Position numbers and translations under genes: made by a program
Shown: in pieces, positions 1-6,514 of the stretch
Layout of the letters: each line of letters starts with the position of its first letter
How positions within the stretch are numbered: the stretch's first letter is position 1
Notes under the pieces: model-generated
Told to the model about the DNA's origin: nothing
The model's database searches: none
Seen by the model: only the letters and a program-made list of their open reading frames with translations
From: Candidatus Fermentibacterales bacterium
GTDB taxonomy: Bacteria > Fermentibacterota > Fermentibacteria > Fermentibacterales > JAFGKQ01
Direction: 5' to 3'
DNA length: 13,402 nucleotides
NCBI GenBank assembly: GCA_016928495.1
Contig: JAFGKQ010000143.1
Span: 1 to 13,402 of the forward strand

Positions 1-121
1 AACGAAGGGAGAAACACCGGAAAGAAAAGTGTCACACCCAAACCGGCGAAATCGTCACTCTAGAAACCGGCGTTGACACCAGGCGCCCTACTCCGCTCAT
101 ATCCTCGGCCTGGACTACGTC

Positions 122-778
122 GTGGGCGACGAGGTCATCATCTTCACCAGCAACACCGACAACAAGCTCTTCATGTGCGATCCCGACGATGGCGCCTATG
201 TGTCGGAGGTGTCGCTCAACTACACCGGCAACCCCTATCCGTTCGGGAACTGCTGGAAGGTCGGTGCCGGGGTGACGGCATGGGTCAACGACTTCATTAC
301 GTCCAGCATGGCAGTCTGGGACGGCTCGGCCTGGTCCAGCATCAGCAATCCTGCCGGGACCAACGGCCGCGGCATGGACTTCGAGGATCCCTACATCTGG
401 GAGACCAACAGCAGCAGCTCGATCCTGAGGTTCGAACCCGGTGGCTCCCCGACCAGCTTTGCGGCCGGCGTTCCGGGTCAGATGAGCGGCCTGGCGGTGT
501 TCCCGCTCGGCGCGAACCTGGGCGTGGTCACCACCTGCTACAACGCGCCGGGTCACAACCTCTACTTCTACGAGTTCGACGGCGCCAGCCTCACGCCCCT
601 GGGCAACGCCCCCTGCCCCGTCGCTGTAGGGAACTCGCTCGGCCTGACCTACTCCGAGTCGAGGGGCACCTTCTTCTGGGGCTACAACTCGGGCGGCTAC
701 TACATCGCGGAGCTGGACGTGGACCTTGGCGTGGGACTCACCCCTTCCACCTGGGGCAGCATCAAGAGCTCCTTCTAG
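122..778 (+). CDS. Beta-propeller-like protein, 5' end missing or frame-broken
   Basis: No named family is recognised. The 218-residue product is rich in Gly, Ser, Asn, Tyr and Trp and contains repeated short beta-like units (for example LFMCDPDDG, ILRFEPGG, LYFYEFDG). This is the look of a secreted beta-propeller protein that reads out a phrase followed by a D/E-G turn. It ends in TWGSIKSSF, a short Trp-Gly-x-Ile-Lys tail of a kind I associate with secreted proteins of some uncultured bacterial phyla; its function is unknown. The GTG at 122 has no Shine-Dalgarno sequence and no signal peptide. The frame is open back to 77, where it meets a TGA, and the residues encoded there (AHILGLDYVV) already look like propeller sequence. 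The true N-terminus therefore lies upstream, in another frame or beyond the window. It could be a pseudogene, or intact with a sequencing indel. The 3' end is solid, with a terminator-like hairpin 20 bases after the stop. Confidence 0.5.
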   Translation: MGDEVIIFTSNTDNKLFMCDPDDGAYVSEVSLNYTGNPYPFGNCWKVGAGVTAWVNDFITSSMAVWDGSAWSSISNPAGTNGRGMDFEDPYIWETNSSSSILRFEPGGSPTSFAAGVPGQMSGLAVFPLGANLGVVTTCYNAPGHNLYFYEFDGASLTPLGNAPCPVAVGNSLGLTYSESRGTFFWGYNSGGYYIAELDVDLGVGLTPSTWGSIKSSF

Positions 779-798
779 GTGAACAGCGGATTCCGGAA

Positions 799-828
799 GG
801 CCCCGGGGCGCAGCGGCGCCCCGGGGCC
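799..828 (+). terminator. Strong GC hairpin, likely terminator of the upstream gene
   Basis: The arms 799-811 and 816-828 are perfect 13-bp reverse complements around a 4-base AGCG loop, beginning 20 bases after the stop codon at 776-778. Only a short C/T stretch follows (CCTTGCC), not a true U-tract, so intrinsic termination may be incomplete or the hairpin may mainly protect the 3' end. It separates the beta-propeller gene from the hydrogenase operon. Confidence 0.6.
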
Positions 829-914
829 CCTTGCCCTGTGCCGGGACGCAATCCACTGGAGATCAGAGGGCTGTATCCGCGCCTCGCGACTGTTCCGGCA
901 GGGCTGACGCTCGC

Positions 915-940
915 CCCGGCTTGACGGCTTGTGAGCCGGG
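915..940 (+). repeat. Inverted repeat overlapping the promoter candidate
   Basis: CCCGGCT (915-921) is the exact reverse complement of AGCCGGG (934-940), with a 12-base loop. Inside it a direct repeat, CGGCTTG at 917-923 and again at 925-931, lets a second, shorter hairpin form (CGGCT 925-929 with AGCCG 934-938). The repeat covers the start of the -35 box and part of the spacer, a geometry expected of a repressor operator. In such GC-rich DNA a chance repeat is possible. Confidence 0.35.
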
Positions 941-949
941 TAATAAGGT
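921..949 (+). promoter_or_regulatory. Candidate sigma-70-type promoter of the hydrogenase operon
   Basis: TTGACG (921-926, five of six to the -35 consensus) is followed after 17 bases by TAAGGT (944-949), which keeps the T, A and final T of a -10 box. It sits about 60 bases upstream of the first operon ATG (1010), in the only sizeable non-coding gap of the window. An inverted repeat overlaps it. The -10 match is weak and the host's sigma-factor preferences are unknown. Confidence 0.33.
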
Positions 950-1009
950 CTGGCGTCCATCTCACTTTGTAGCGTTTCGGCAGGGGCTTCTCATCACAGC
1001 AGGAGTGGC

Positions 1010-2047
1010 ATGCGCTACGTTTCTCGGGCTAATCTCAAGCTTCTTCTGGATGACCTGAGCGGGCAGTATCGGGTCTTCGTGCCGGTCCGGAAGAAGGACA
1101 GCCGGTTCTACAGCCGGTACGAGGGAAGCATGGACGACGTCGTCATAGGCGAGGTCCGGGCGTTCGAGCCGCTGAAGGCCTTCTTCTTCCCGGCAGTGGA
1201 GAAGGTGGCGGAGGGCTTCTCCGGGGGGTCCTTCCCTCACGAGAAGGACCGGCCCGTCTGCATCGTAGGCGTCAAGGCCTGCGATCTCAAGGGCTTCAAG
1301 GTCCTGGACCACGTGTTCGGCCAGGAGGACGAGTACCCCGATCCTTCCTACATCAAGCGCAGGGCAGAGAACCTGATCATCTCGTCCGACTGCACCATGG
1401 CCATCGAGACATGCTTCTGCCTCGCACTCGGGCTGAAGCCGTTCCCTCAGGAGGACTTCGACATCAACCTGTCTCCCGTGGGCGACGGCTTCTTCGTCTT
1501 CGTGGGCTCCGACAAGGGCAAGCAGATAGTGGAGAGGCACGCGGGCCTGTTCGAGGAGCCGGGCGAGGAGCTCTCCTCGGCCCAGGAGAAGTCGCGGCTT
1601 CGGGTCATCCGCGAGGTCGAGAGGAACATCGAGGAGCACGGGGTGCCGTCGCAGGACCGTTACCAGGGCATCATCGAGAAGGGCTACGAGTCGGCCGTCT
1701 GGAAGGACGAGGCCGAATCCTGCGTGGAGTGCGGGGCCTGCAACACCATCTGCCCCACCTGCCACTGCTTCCTGCTCTACGAGCAGATGAAGGGCGACGA
1801 GGAGTTCGCGAGGTTCCGGATGTGGGACTCCTGCCTCATAAAGGACTTCGCCAGGGTTGGGGGGGGAGACAACCCCAGGGAGCACCTCTGGATGAGGCTG
1901 CGCAACCGCTTCGAGAAGAAGTTCGACTACTTCAGGAAGGTCGCCGACATCTACGCCTGCACGGGGTGCGGGAGGTGCATCTCGGCGTGTCCGGCGAAGA
2001 TCGATATCAGAGACGTCCTGAGGAAGCTGGTTGAAGAGAATGAGTAG
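1010..2047 (+). CDS. HydB/AsrA-like dicluster iron-sulfur subunit of the electron-input module
   Basis: The product has 345 residues. The C-terminal third carries two ferredoxin-type [4Fe-4S] motifs: C238-x2-C241-x2-C244-x3-C248-P, immediately followed by T-C251-H-C253-F, and C317-x2-C320-x2-C323-x3-C327-P. The CPTCxCF continuation after the first motif is characteristic of the sulfhydrogenase beta (HydB) and anaerobic sulfite reductase A (AsrA) family. The N-terminal domain holds further conserved cysteines (C84, C91, C128, C135, C137). In that family this protein wires a FAD/[2Fe-2S] partner to a catalytic subunit; the partner is encoded directly downstream with an 8-base overlap. No siroheme AsrC gene is present, so the context favours hydrogenase electron transfer over sulfite reduction. 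The start at 1010 is supported by AGGAG at 1001-1005 and by its position as first gene of the operon. The product is cytoplasmic, with no signal peptide or membrane segment. Confidence 0.88.
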   Translation: MRYVSRANLKLLLDDLSGQYRVFVPVRKKDSRFYSRYEGSMDDVVIGEVRAFEPLKAFFFPAVEKVAEGFSGGSFPHEKDRPVCIVGVKACDLKGFKVLDHVFGQEDEYPDPSYIKRRAENLIISSDCTMAIETCFCLALGLKPFPQEDFDINLSPVGDGFFVFVGSDKGKQIVERHAGLFEEPGEELSSAQEKSRLRVIREVERNIEEHGVPSQDRYQGIIEKGYESAVWKDEAESCVECGACNTICPTCHCFLLYEQMKGDEEFARFRMWDSCLIKDFARVGGGDNPREHLWMRLRNRFEKKFDYFRKVADIYACTGCGRCISACPAKIDIRDVLRKLVEENE

Positions 2048-2879
2048 CTCACCCATCTCCGACAATCCGTACAGGTCCATCAGGGCCGAGGTCCAGAGGG
2101 TCATCCCCGAGACGCCGACCATAAAGACCATCCGCATGAAGCTGACGGAGGACCTGCCGTTCAGGCCCGGCCAGTTCATCGAGATGTCCATCCCCGGAAG
2201 CGGAGAGGCTCCCTTCACCCCTTCCTCTCCCTGCTACCAGAAGGAGCACATGGACGTCACCGTCATGAAGGTCGGCAAGGTGACGGAGCTGATCCACAGG
2301 CTCGAGCCCGGGGACACCGTGGGACTGCGCGGCCCCTTCGGAAGGGGCTATCCCCTGGATGACTTCGCCGGCAAGGAAGTGCTCGTGGTCGGGGGAGGCG
2401 TCGGCTTCGCCCCCCTCAGGACGCTGATGTACTCCCTCTTCGAGATGAGGGACAGGCTGGCACGCCTGATCTACAGGGGTGGCTGCAGGTGCCCGGAGGA
2501 GCTCCTCTACACCGACGAGATCAAGGGCTGGGGCGACAGACCGGACCTGGACATGGTGCTCTGCGTGGACGCCTGCACCCTCGAGGACCGCTGGGACGGC
2601 CCGGTCGGCGTCGTGACCACCGTGCTGGACGGCATCGACTTCAACCCCCGGAACGCCGTCGGTGTGGCCTGCGGGCCGCCCATCATGATGAAGTTCACGA
2701 CCTACAAGTTCCAGGAGCTGGGCATACCCGACGAGAACATCTACCTCTCGATGGAGAAGAACATGTCGTGTGGTATCGGCAAGTGCGGCCACTGCAGGAT
2801 CGGGAGCTACTACTGCTGCAAGGACGGGCCGGTCTTCACCTATGCCGAGATCAAGGACTTCCCTGGGATCTGGGACTGA
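2040..2879 (+). CDS. HydG/AsrB/PyrK-like FAD, NAD(P) and [2Fe-2S] oxidoreductase subunit
   Basis: The product has 279 residues from the ATG at 2040, which overlaps the previous gene by 8 bases; a TTG at 2031 would add three residues and is less likely. The domain order is that of sulfhydrogenase gamma and PyrK. An N-terminal FAD barrel contains R42-PGQF. A Rossmann domain begins with the glycine-rich stretch at 114-124 (VLVVGGGVGFAP) and includes the late CGPPIMM motif (211-217). A C-terminal [2Fe-2S] loop carries C244, C249, C252 and C260, in the order C-GIGK-C-GH-C ... C-KDGPVF. Family role: NAD(P)H oxidation or NAD(P)+ reduction, passing electrons to the HydB-like partner. This subunit is the best reason to think the hydrogenase exchanges electrons with pyridine nucleotides. 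An oddity is C149 and C151 in the segment G-C-R-C-P, where relatives usually have an uncharged, cysteine-free G-A-R-x-P. Whether it prefers NADH or NADPH cannot be read by eye. Confidence 0.88.
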   Translation: MSSSPISDNPYRSIRAEVQRVIPETPTIKTIRMKLTEDLPFRPGQFIEMSIPGSGEAPFTPSSPCYQKEHMDVTVMKVGKVTELIHRLEPGDTVGLRGPFGRGYPLDDFAGKEVLVVGGGVGFAPLRTLMYSLFEMRDRLARLIYRGGCRCPEELLYTDEIKGWGDRPDLDMVLCVDACTLEDRWDGPVGVVTTVLDGIDFNPRNAVGVACGPPIMMKFTTYKFQELGIPDENIYLSMEKNMSCGIGKCGHCRIGSYYCCKDGPVFTYAEIKDFPGIWD

Positions 2880-2880
2880 T

Positions 2881-3468
2881 ATGGACGCAAAACTGAGACC
2901 GAAGACCGCAACGAGCGCCGAGCAGATCCACCACGGCAGGGTCGAGATGGCCCCGCTGGCGGGCCCCGACCACAGGCTGTTCGTCGACCTGGACGTGTGC
3001 GCCGCGGGGGAGTGCAAGGAGTGCGTGGTCAGGTGCAGCTACCCGTTCCACCCGACCGGCCTGAACAACGGGATCATCTCGGTTGCGGAGCTGGCCAGCT
3101 ACTACCTGGTCTGCCGGCGCTGCGAGGAGCCGCACTGCGTGAACGCCTGTCCCAGGGACGCGCTCGAGCAGCAGGAAGACAAGGACAGGATGCTGGTCCG
3201 GCACACCATGCGCTGCATAAGCTGCAGATCCTGCTCTCACGCCTGCCCTTACGGCACTATCTACCCCGAGCTGGTGCCTCAGCTCGCGAGCAACTGCGAC
3301 TTCTGCCTGGGCAGAAGGGAGCACCCGGAGGAGCCTCTGTGCGTCAGCACCTGCCCCTACGGGGCGCTCCGTCTCGAGCCCGGGGACATGGAGCTGGACG
3401 AGAACACCTTCCTGGTGGGCAACTGCCTGATCGTCCACTCGACTCACTGGAACAGGGATAGAGCATGA
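2881..3468 (+). CDS. HycB/CooF-like ferredoxin subunit with four [4Fe-4S] motifs
   Basis: The product has 195 residues. Sixteen cysteines fall into four clusters typical of polyferredoxin electron-transfer subunits (HycB, HydN, CooF, DmsB type): C40/45/48/52, C78/81/86/90, C112/115/118/122 and C139/142/154/158. C182 is extra. The first motif has C-x4-C-x2-C-x3-C spacing rather than C-x2-C. The last carries an 11-residue insert between its cysteine pairs, as is normal in this family. There is no signal peptide or membrane helix. Lying between the FAD module and the hydrogenase core, it is the natural wire linking the HydB/HydG-like pair to the small subunit or to the MbhN-like protein; this assignment is inferred from position. 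The ATG at 2881 is one base after the preceding stop, with GGGA at 2872-2875. A longer reading from 2770 would overlap the conserved [2Fe-2S] region of the previous gene and is rejected. Confidence 0.87.
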   Translation: MDAKLRPKTATSAEQIHHGRVEMAPLAGPDHRLFVDLDVCAAGECKECVVRCSYPFHPTGLNNGIISVAELASYYLVCRRCEEPHCVNACPRDALEQQEDKDRMLVRHTMRCISCRSCSHACPYGTIYPELVPQLASNCDFCLGRREHPEEPLCVSTCPYGALRLEPGDMELDENTFLVGNCLIVHSTHWNRDRA

Positions 3469-4388
3469 TCTACCTTTTCTACCTCCTGGTGTACGGCTTC
3501 CTGTTGACCGCCGCCCTGGGGCTGTTCGCGAGCTGGGTCGACAGGAAGGTTACCGCAAGGGTCCAGTACAGGATCGGGCCGCCATTGCTCCAGCCCCTTA
3601 TCGACATAGTCAAGCTCATGGGCAAGGAGACTCTGATCCCACGGGGAGCCTCGAGGAACACCTTCCTGCTCTCCCCGGTGGCAGGCCTCTCGAGCGTGAT
3701 CCTGGCGTCGGCCCTGCTCTGGGTGGTCGGCCTCAGGCCCGGCGATGGGTTCCTCGGAGACTGGATCGTGGCGATCTACCTGCTGACGATTCCCTCAATA
3801 TCGATAATCGTCGGCGGTTTCGCTTCCGGGAACCCGCTGGCCAGCCTGGGCTCGTCCCGCGAGATGAAGCTGGTGCTGGCCTACGAGCTTCCCTTCGTTC
3901 TGGCGGCCCTGGTCCCCGTGATCAGGGCGGGGCTGATCCTCAGGCTCGGCGACATAGTGGTGGCACAGCAGATCGCGGGAGCAACCGCGACCAGCCTTTC
4001 GGGCATCATAGCCCTGATCGTGGCGATACTCTGCGTTCAGGCCAAGCTCGCTCTGGTTCCCTTCGACATACCCGAGGCCGAGACGGAGATCATCCACGGG
4101 CCGCTCGTGGATTACTCCGGGAGCTCCCTCGCGCTCTACAGGCTCATGAAGAACATGCTGCTGTTCACGCTGCCGTTCTTCCTGGTGATCCTCTACCTGG
4201 GCGGCATACGTCTGACCGGCATCCACATCCTCTGGTCCGTGCTCAAGTACCTGGTGCTCGTCGCGATCATCACGGTGATCAGAAACACCAACCCGCGCGT
4301 CAGGATCGACCAGGCCCTCAGGTTCTTCTGGGGGCCGGTGACCATACTCTCGGTGATAGCGGTCGTCCTCGCGGTGCTTGGCTTGTAG
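3465..4388 (+). CDS. NuoH/MbhM/EchB-like membrane anchor subunit
   Basis: The product has 307 residues and is strongly hydrophobic, with about eight transmembrane helices (first at about 3-22). It shows the NuoH hallmarks: a D26-R27-K28 stretch followed by a cytoplasmic loop R32-VQYRIGPP (NuoH has E-R-K here); a second loop SREMKLVLAYELP (131-143) with E133 and E141; and the acidic DIPEAETEI loop (201-209). In complex I and Mbh this subunit docks the hydrogenase module on the membrane arm, and the charged residues form the start of the ion pathway (the quinone cavity in complex I, closed or absent in hydrogenases). Its ATG overlaps the previous stop as ATGA (3465-3468), indicating translational coupling. 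It is placed before the catalytic genes, whereas in Pyrococcus mbh it follows the large subunit. Confidence 0.92.
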   Translation: MIYLFYLLVYGFLLTAALGLFASWVDRKVTARVQYRIGPPLLQPLIDIVKLMGKETLIPRGASRNTFLLSPVAGLSSVILASALLWVVGLRPGDGFLGDWIVAIYLLTIPSISIIVGGFASGNPLASLGSSREMKLVLAYELPFVLAALVPVIRAGLILRLGDIVVAQQIAGATATSLSGIIALIVAILCVQAKLALVPFDIPEAETEIIHGPLVDYSGSSLALYRLMKNMLLFTLPFFLVILYLGGIRLTGIHILWSVLKYLVLVAIITVIRNTNPRVRIDQALRFFWGPVTILSVIAVVLAVLGL

Positions 4389-4431
4389 CGAGTCATGTTG
4401 ATGGAACGCAAAGGAGCGGAGCTCTAGCGAG

Positions 4432-4857
4432 ATGAGCATGAAGCTGAAGGCTCTCCTGAAATCCCCGTGGGTCTTCCACCTCTCGACGGGCAGCTGCAAC
4501 AACTGCGACATAGAGGTGCTGGACTGCCTCACGCCAAGGTTCGACATCGAGAGGTTCGGCATGCTCCTCGCCGGGAGCATCAAGCATGCCGATGTCCTTC
4601 TCGTCACCGGATCCTGCAACCGCATGTCCGTCGAGAGAATGAAGAGGATGTACGAGCAGGTGCCCAGACCGTGCCTGGTCGTCGCCATAGGCGAGTGCGC
4701 GCTGTCGAGGGGCATGTTCATCCACAGCTACAACTGCCCCGTCCCCCTAGACCAGATTATCCCCGTTGACGTCTACATCCCCGGGTGCCCGCCCAAGCCC
4801 GAGGCGATCATAGCCGGGGTGGTAAAACTCATAGAAAAGGTCGGCTCGAAGACATGA
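4432..4857 (+). CDS. [NiFe]-hydrogenase small subunit, NuoB/MbhJ/EchC-like
   Basis: The product has 141 residues, the short soluble form typical of group 4 hydrogenases. It has the proximal [4Fe-4S] ligand pattern: C22 and C25 in TGSCNNCDIE, C89 in GECALS, and C119 in the IPVDVYIPGCPPKPE signature. There is no Tat signal, so it faces the cytoplasm. It passes electrons to the [NiFe] site of the large subunit encoded two genes downstream. Additional cysteines C32, C62, C81 and C102 are present, and the usual S-G-G after the third ligand reads S-R93-G. The 43-base gap upstream is one of the two largest in the operon. GGAG at 4418-4421 fits the ATG at 4432; a second ATG at 4438 would remove two residues. 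Arg codons are almost all AGG/AGA, in line with neighbours. Confidence 0.93.
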   Translation: MSMKLKALLKSPWVFHLSTGSCNNCDIEVLDCLTPRFDIERFGMLLAGSIKHADVLLVTGSCNRMSVERMKRMYEQVPRPCLVVAIGECALSRGMFIHSYNCPVPLDQIIPVDVYIPGCPPKPEAIIAGVVKLIEKVGSKT

Positions 4858-5327
4858 CGCGCGAGGAAGTCCTTAAAGACATACGCTCCAAGTTCGAGGG
4901 AGAGATCCTCGACTTCTGCGACAAATCGCCCCACAGGGTCTACATGGAGATCAGACCCGAGGCGATAGTCCCGATGGCGAGCCATCTCTTCCTGGACCTG
5001 GGTGCCAGGTTCAACATCGCGTCCGGGATGGACATGATGGATCGCATCGAGATCCTCTACCACCACACCCTGGAGGACCTGAACCTCATGATCTCGCTCA
5101 GGGTCAGGCTCGATCGCGACAACCCCGAGATAGACTCCATGGGCGCCAAGCTCGAGGCGTACAACTGGATCGAGAGGGAGATCGCGGAGATCCTTGGCGT
5201 GAGGTTCCGGGGGCATCCGGACATGCGCCACCTGCTGCTTGCCGACAACTGGCCCGATGGGGTCTACCCGCTGCGCCAGGACTACGAGGAGTGGGACCCC
5301 TCCGCCATCCGGGACAGGGGTGTGTGA
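4854..5327 (+). CDS. NuoC/MbhK/EchD-like subunit
   Basis: The product has 157 residues from the ATG at 4854, which overlaps the upstream stop as ATGA. The C-terminal half carries the 30-kDa complex I signature: N104-WIEREIAEILGVRF, then GHPDMRHLLL and the closing P-L-R-Q-D-Y. The N-terminal half is a mixed alpha/beta domain with low conservation. The family has no cofactor; it forms a scaffold on the large subunit and in complex I is fused to NuoD in some lineages. It is separate here. The next start overlaps its stop as TGATG, suggesting equal output with the large subunit. A reading from 4785 would run across the conserved C-terminus of the small subunit and is rejected. Confidence 0.9.
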   Translation: MTREEVLKDIRSKFEGEILDFCDKSPHRVYMEIRPEAIVPMASHLFLDLGARFNIASGMDMMDRIEILYHHTLEDLNLMISLRVRLDRDNPEIDSMGAKLEAYNWIEREIAEILGVRFRGHPDMRHLLLADNWPDGVYPLRQDYEEWDPSAIRDRGV

Positions 5328-6514
5328 TGGGCAGGACCATAGTACCCATCGGACCCTATCATCCCCTCCAGGAGGAGCCGGAGTTCTTCTCGCTCACCGT
5401 GGAGGGAGAGCGGGTCGTAGACATAGACGTCCGCATCGGCTACAACCATCGCGGCATAGAGAAGCTGTCGGAGCGCAAGAACTTCGACCAGTCCACCTTC
5501 GTGATCGAGCGCATCTGCGGCATCTGCAGCACCAGCCATCCCTTCGCCTACACCAGGGCTGTCGAGGACATCTTCCCGATGGATGTGCCCGAGCGGGCGA
5601 AGTACATAAGGACCATCATAGCGGAGGGCGAGAGGATCCACTCTCACCTGCTCTGGCTGGGCCTCGCAGGCCATTTCCTGGGTTACAACACGGTGTACAT
5701 GTGGGTGTGGAAGCTCCGCGAGGAGATCCTCGACGCGATGGAGATACTCTCCGGCAACAGGAACAACTACGCGATGTTCAAGCCGGGCGGCGTCAGGAGG
5801 GACATAAAGGAGAGCGACATTCCCGACGTTCTCCGCAAGGTCGAATCCATTGTCGGAACCCTGGAGATGCTACGGGACGCCATTATGGACGACCCGGTGA
5901 TTCATGCCAGGACCAAGGGCGTAGGCGTCCTCACGAAGGAGAAGTCCATCGAGTTCAGCGCGCTCGGGCCCACCTCCAGGGCCTCCGGCGTTGCCCGTGA
6001 CGTCAGGAAGGATTCTCCGTACGCGGTCTACGACCGGCTGGACTGGGACATGATAGTGACCCAGAACGGCGACGTGTTCGACAAGGTCGTTGTCAGGGTG
6101 CTCGAGATGCTCGAGTCGGTGAAGATCATACGCGCCTGCTTGCTGAACCTGCCCGGCGGTGAGATCGACGCGAAGATAAAGAACGTGCCTCCGGGTGAAG
6201 GTGTCGGTCACATCGAGGCTCCGCGTGGTGAGACCTTCCACTACGTCCGCTCCGATGGAACAAACAGGCCGGTGCGCCACAAGGTCAGGGCCCCGACCTT
6301 CATGAACCTGCCGACCTACAAGGCGACGGTGGTGGGTGAGACGATCTCGGACGCTACGATCATCCTGGCCGCGATCGACCCCTGCTACTGCTGCACCGAG
6401 AGAATGGCGGTCAGGGATGTGGATGGGGCAAGGCTCTACGACGGCCAGGACCTCATCCGTCTGTCGCAGTTGAAGACCGAGAGACTCAGGAAGGAGCTGG
6501 GATTCGGATCATGA
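5327..6514 (+). CDS. [NiFe]-hydrogenase large subunit, MbhL/EchE/NuoD-like, group 4
   Basis: The product has 395 residues. Both nickel-binding motifs are intact. L1 is E61-RICGIC with C64 and C67, followed by STSHP. L2 is D351-P-C353-Y-C355-C356-TER, giving the required C-x2-C. These four cysteines separate it from complex I NuoD and from sulfane-reducing Mbs/Mbx enzymes, in which the set is incomplete. An R in place of the final H of L2 is usual for group 4. C355, adjacent to ligand C356, is unusual. A 35-residue tail follows TERM; whether it is removed is unclear, but a HycI-type endopeptidase gene closes the operon, which suggests processing near the L2 motif. Role: reversible 2H+ + 2e- to H2 on the cytoplasmic side of the membrane. 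The start at 5327 is preceded by GGGG at 5317-5320. Confidence 0.95.
   Translation: MGRTIVPIGPYHPLQEEPEFFSLTVEGERVVDIDVRIGYNHRGIEKLSERKNFDQSTFVIERICGICSTSHPFAYTRAVEDIFPMDVPERAKYIRTIIAEGERIHSHLLWLGLAGHFLGYNTVYMWVWKLREEILDAMEILSGNRNNYAMFKPGGVRRDIKESDIPDVLRKVESIVGTLEMLRDAIMDDPVIHARTKGVGVLTKEKSIEFSALGPTSRASGVARDVRKDSPYAVYDRLDWDMIVTQNGDVFDKVVVRVLEMLESVKIIRACLLNLPGGEIDAKIKNVPPGEGVGHIEAPRGETFHYVRSDGTNRPVRHKVRAPTFMNLPTYKATVVGETISDATIILAAIDPCYCCTERMAVRDVDGARLYDGQDLIRLSQLKTERLRKELGFGS

Noticed and set aside
749-778. C-terminal tail of the beta-propeller-like protein as a type IX secretion sorting signal
   Set aside because: It is a nine-residue tail, with no folded sorting domain of the expected 70-80 residues; it does not fit that system.
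32-856. Minus-strand open frame of 274 codons opposite the beta-propeller gene
   Set aside because: The composition is that of a shadow (G/A/V/R/E/H rich, no motif), and it runs across the terminator hairpin; the plus-strand product has coherent beta-structure-like repeats.
962-2218. Long minus-strand open frame of 418 codons
   Set aside because: It lies opposite the HydB-like gene, whose motifs are unmistakable. The antisense product is low-complexity (rich in E, L, V, R, H, P, A) with no recognisable domain, a usual shadow in GC-rich coding DNA.
1010-2879. Anaerobic sulfite reductase AsrAB
   Set aside because: The proteins are in the same superfamily, but no AsrC siroheme subunit is present and the genes are tightly joined to a hydrogenase operon.
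5327-6514. NuoD of respiratory complex I, or a sulfane-reducing Mbs/Mbx large subunit
   Set aside because: All four nickel-binding cysteines (C64, C67, C353, C356) are present and a hydrogenase maturation protease is in the operon, so a true [NiFe] hydrogenase is far more likely.
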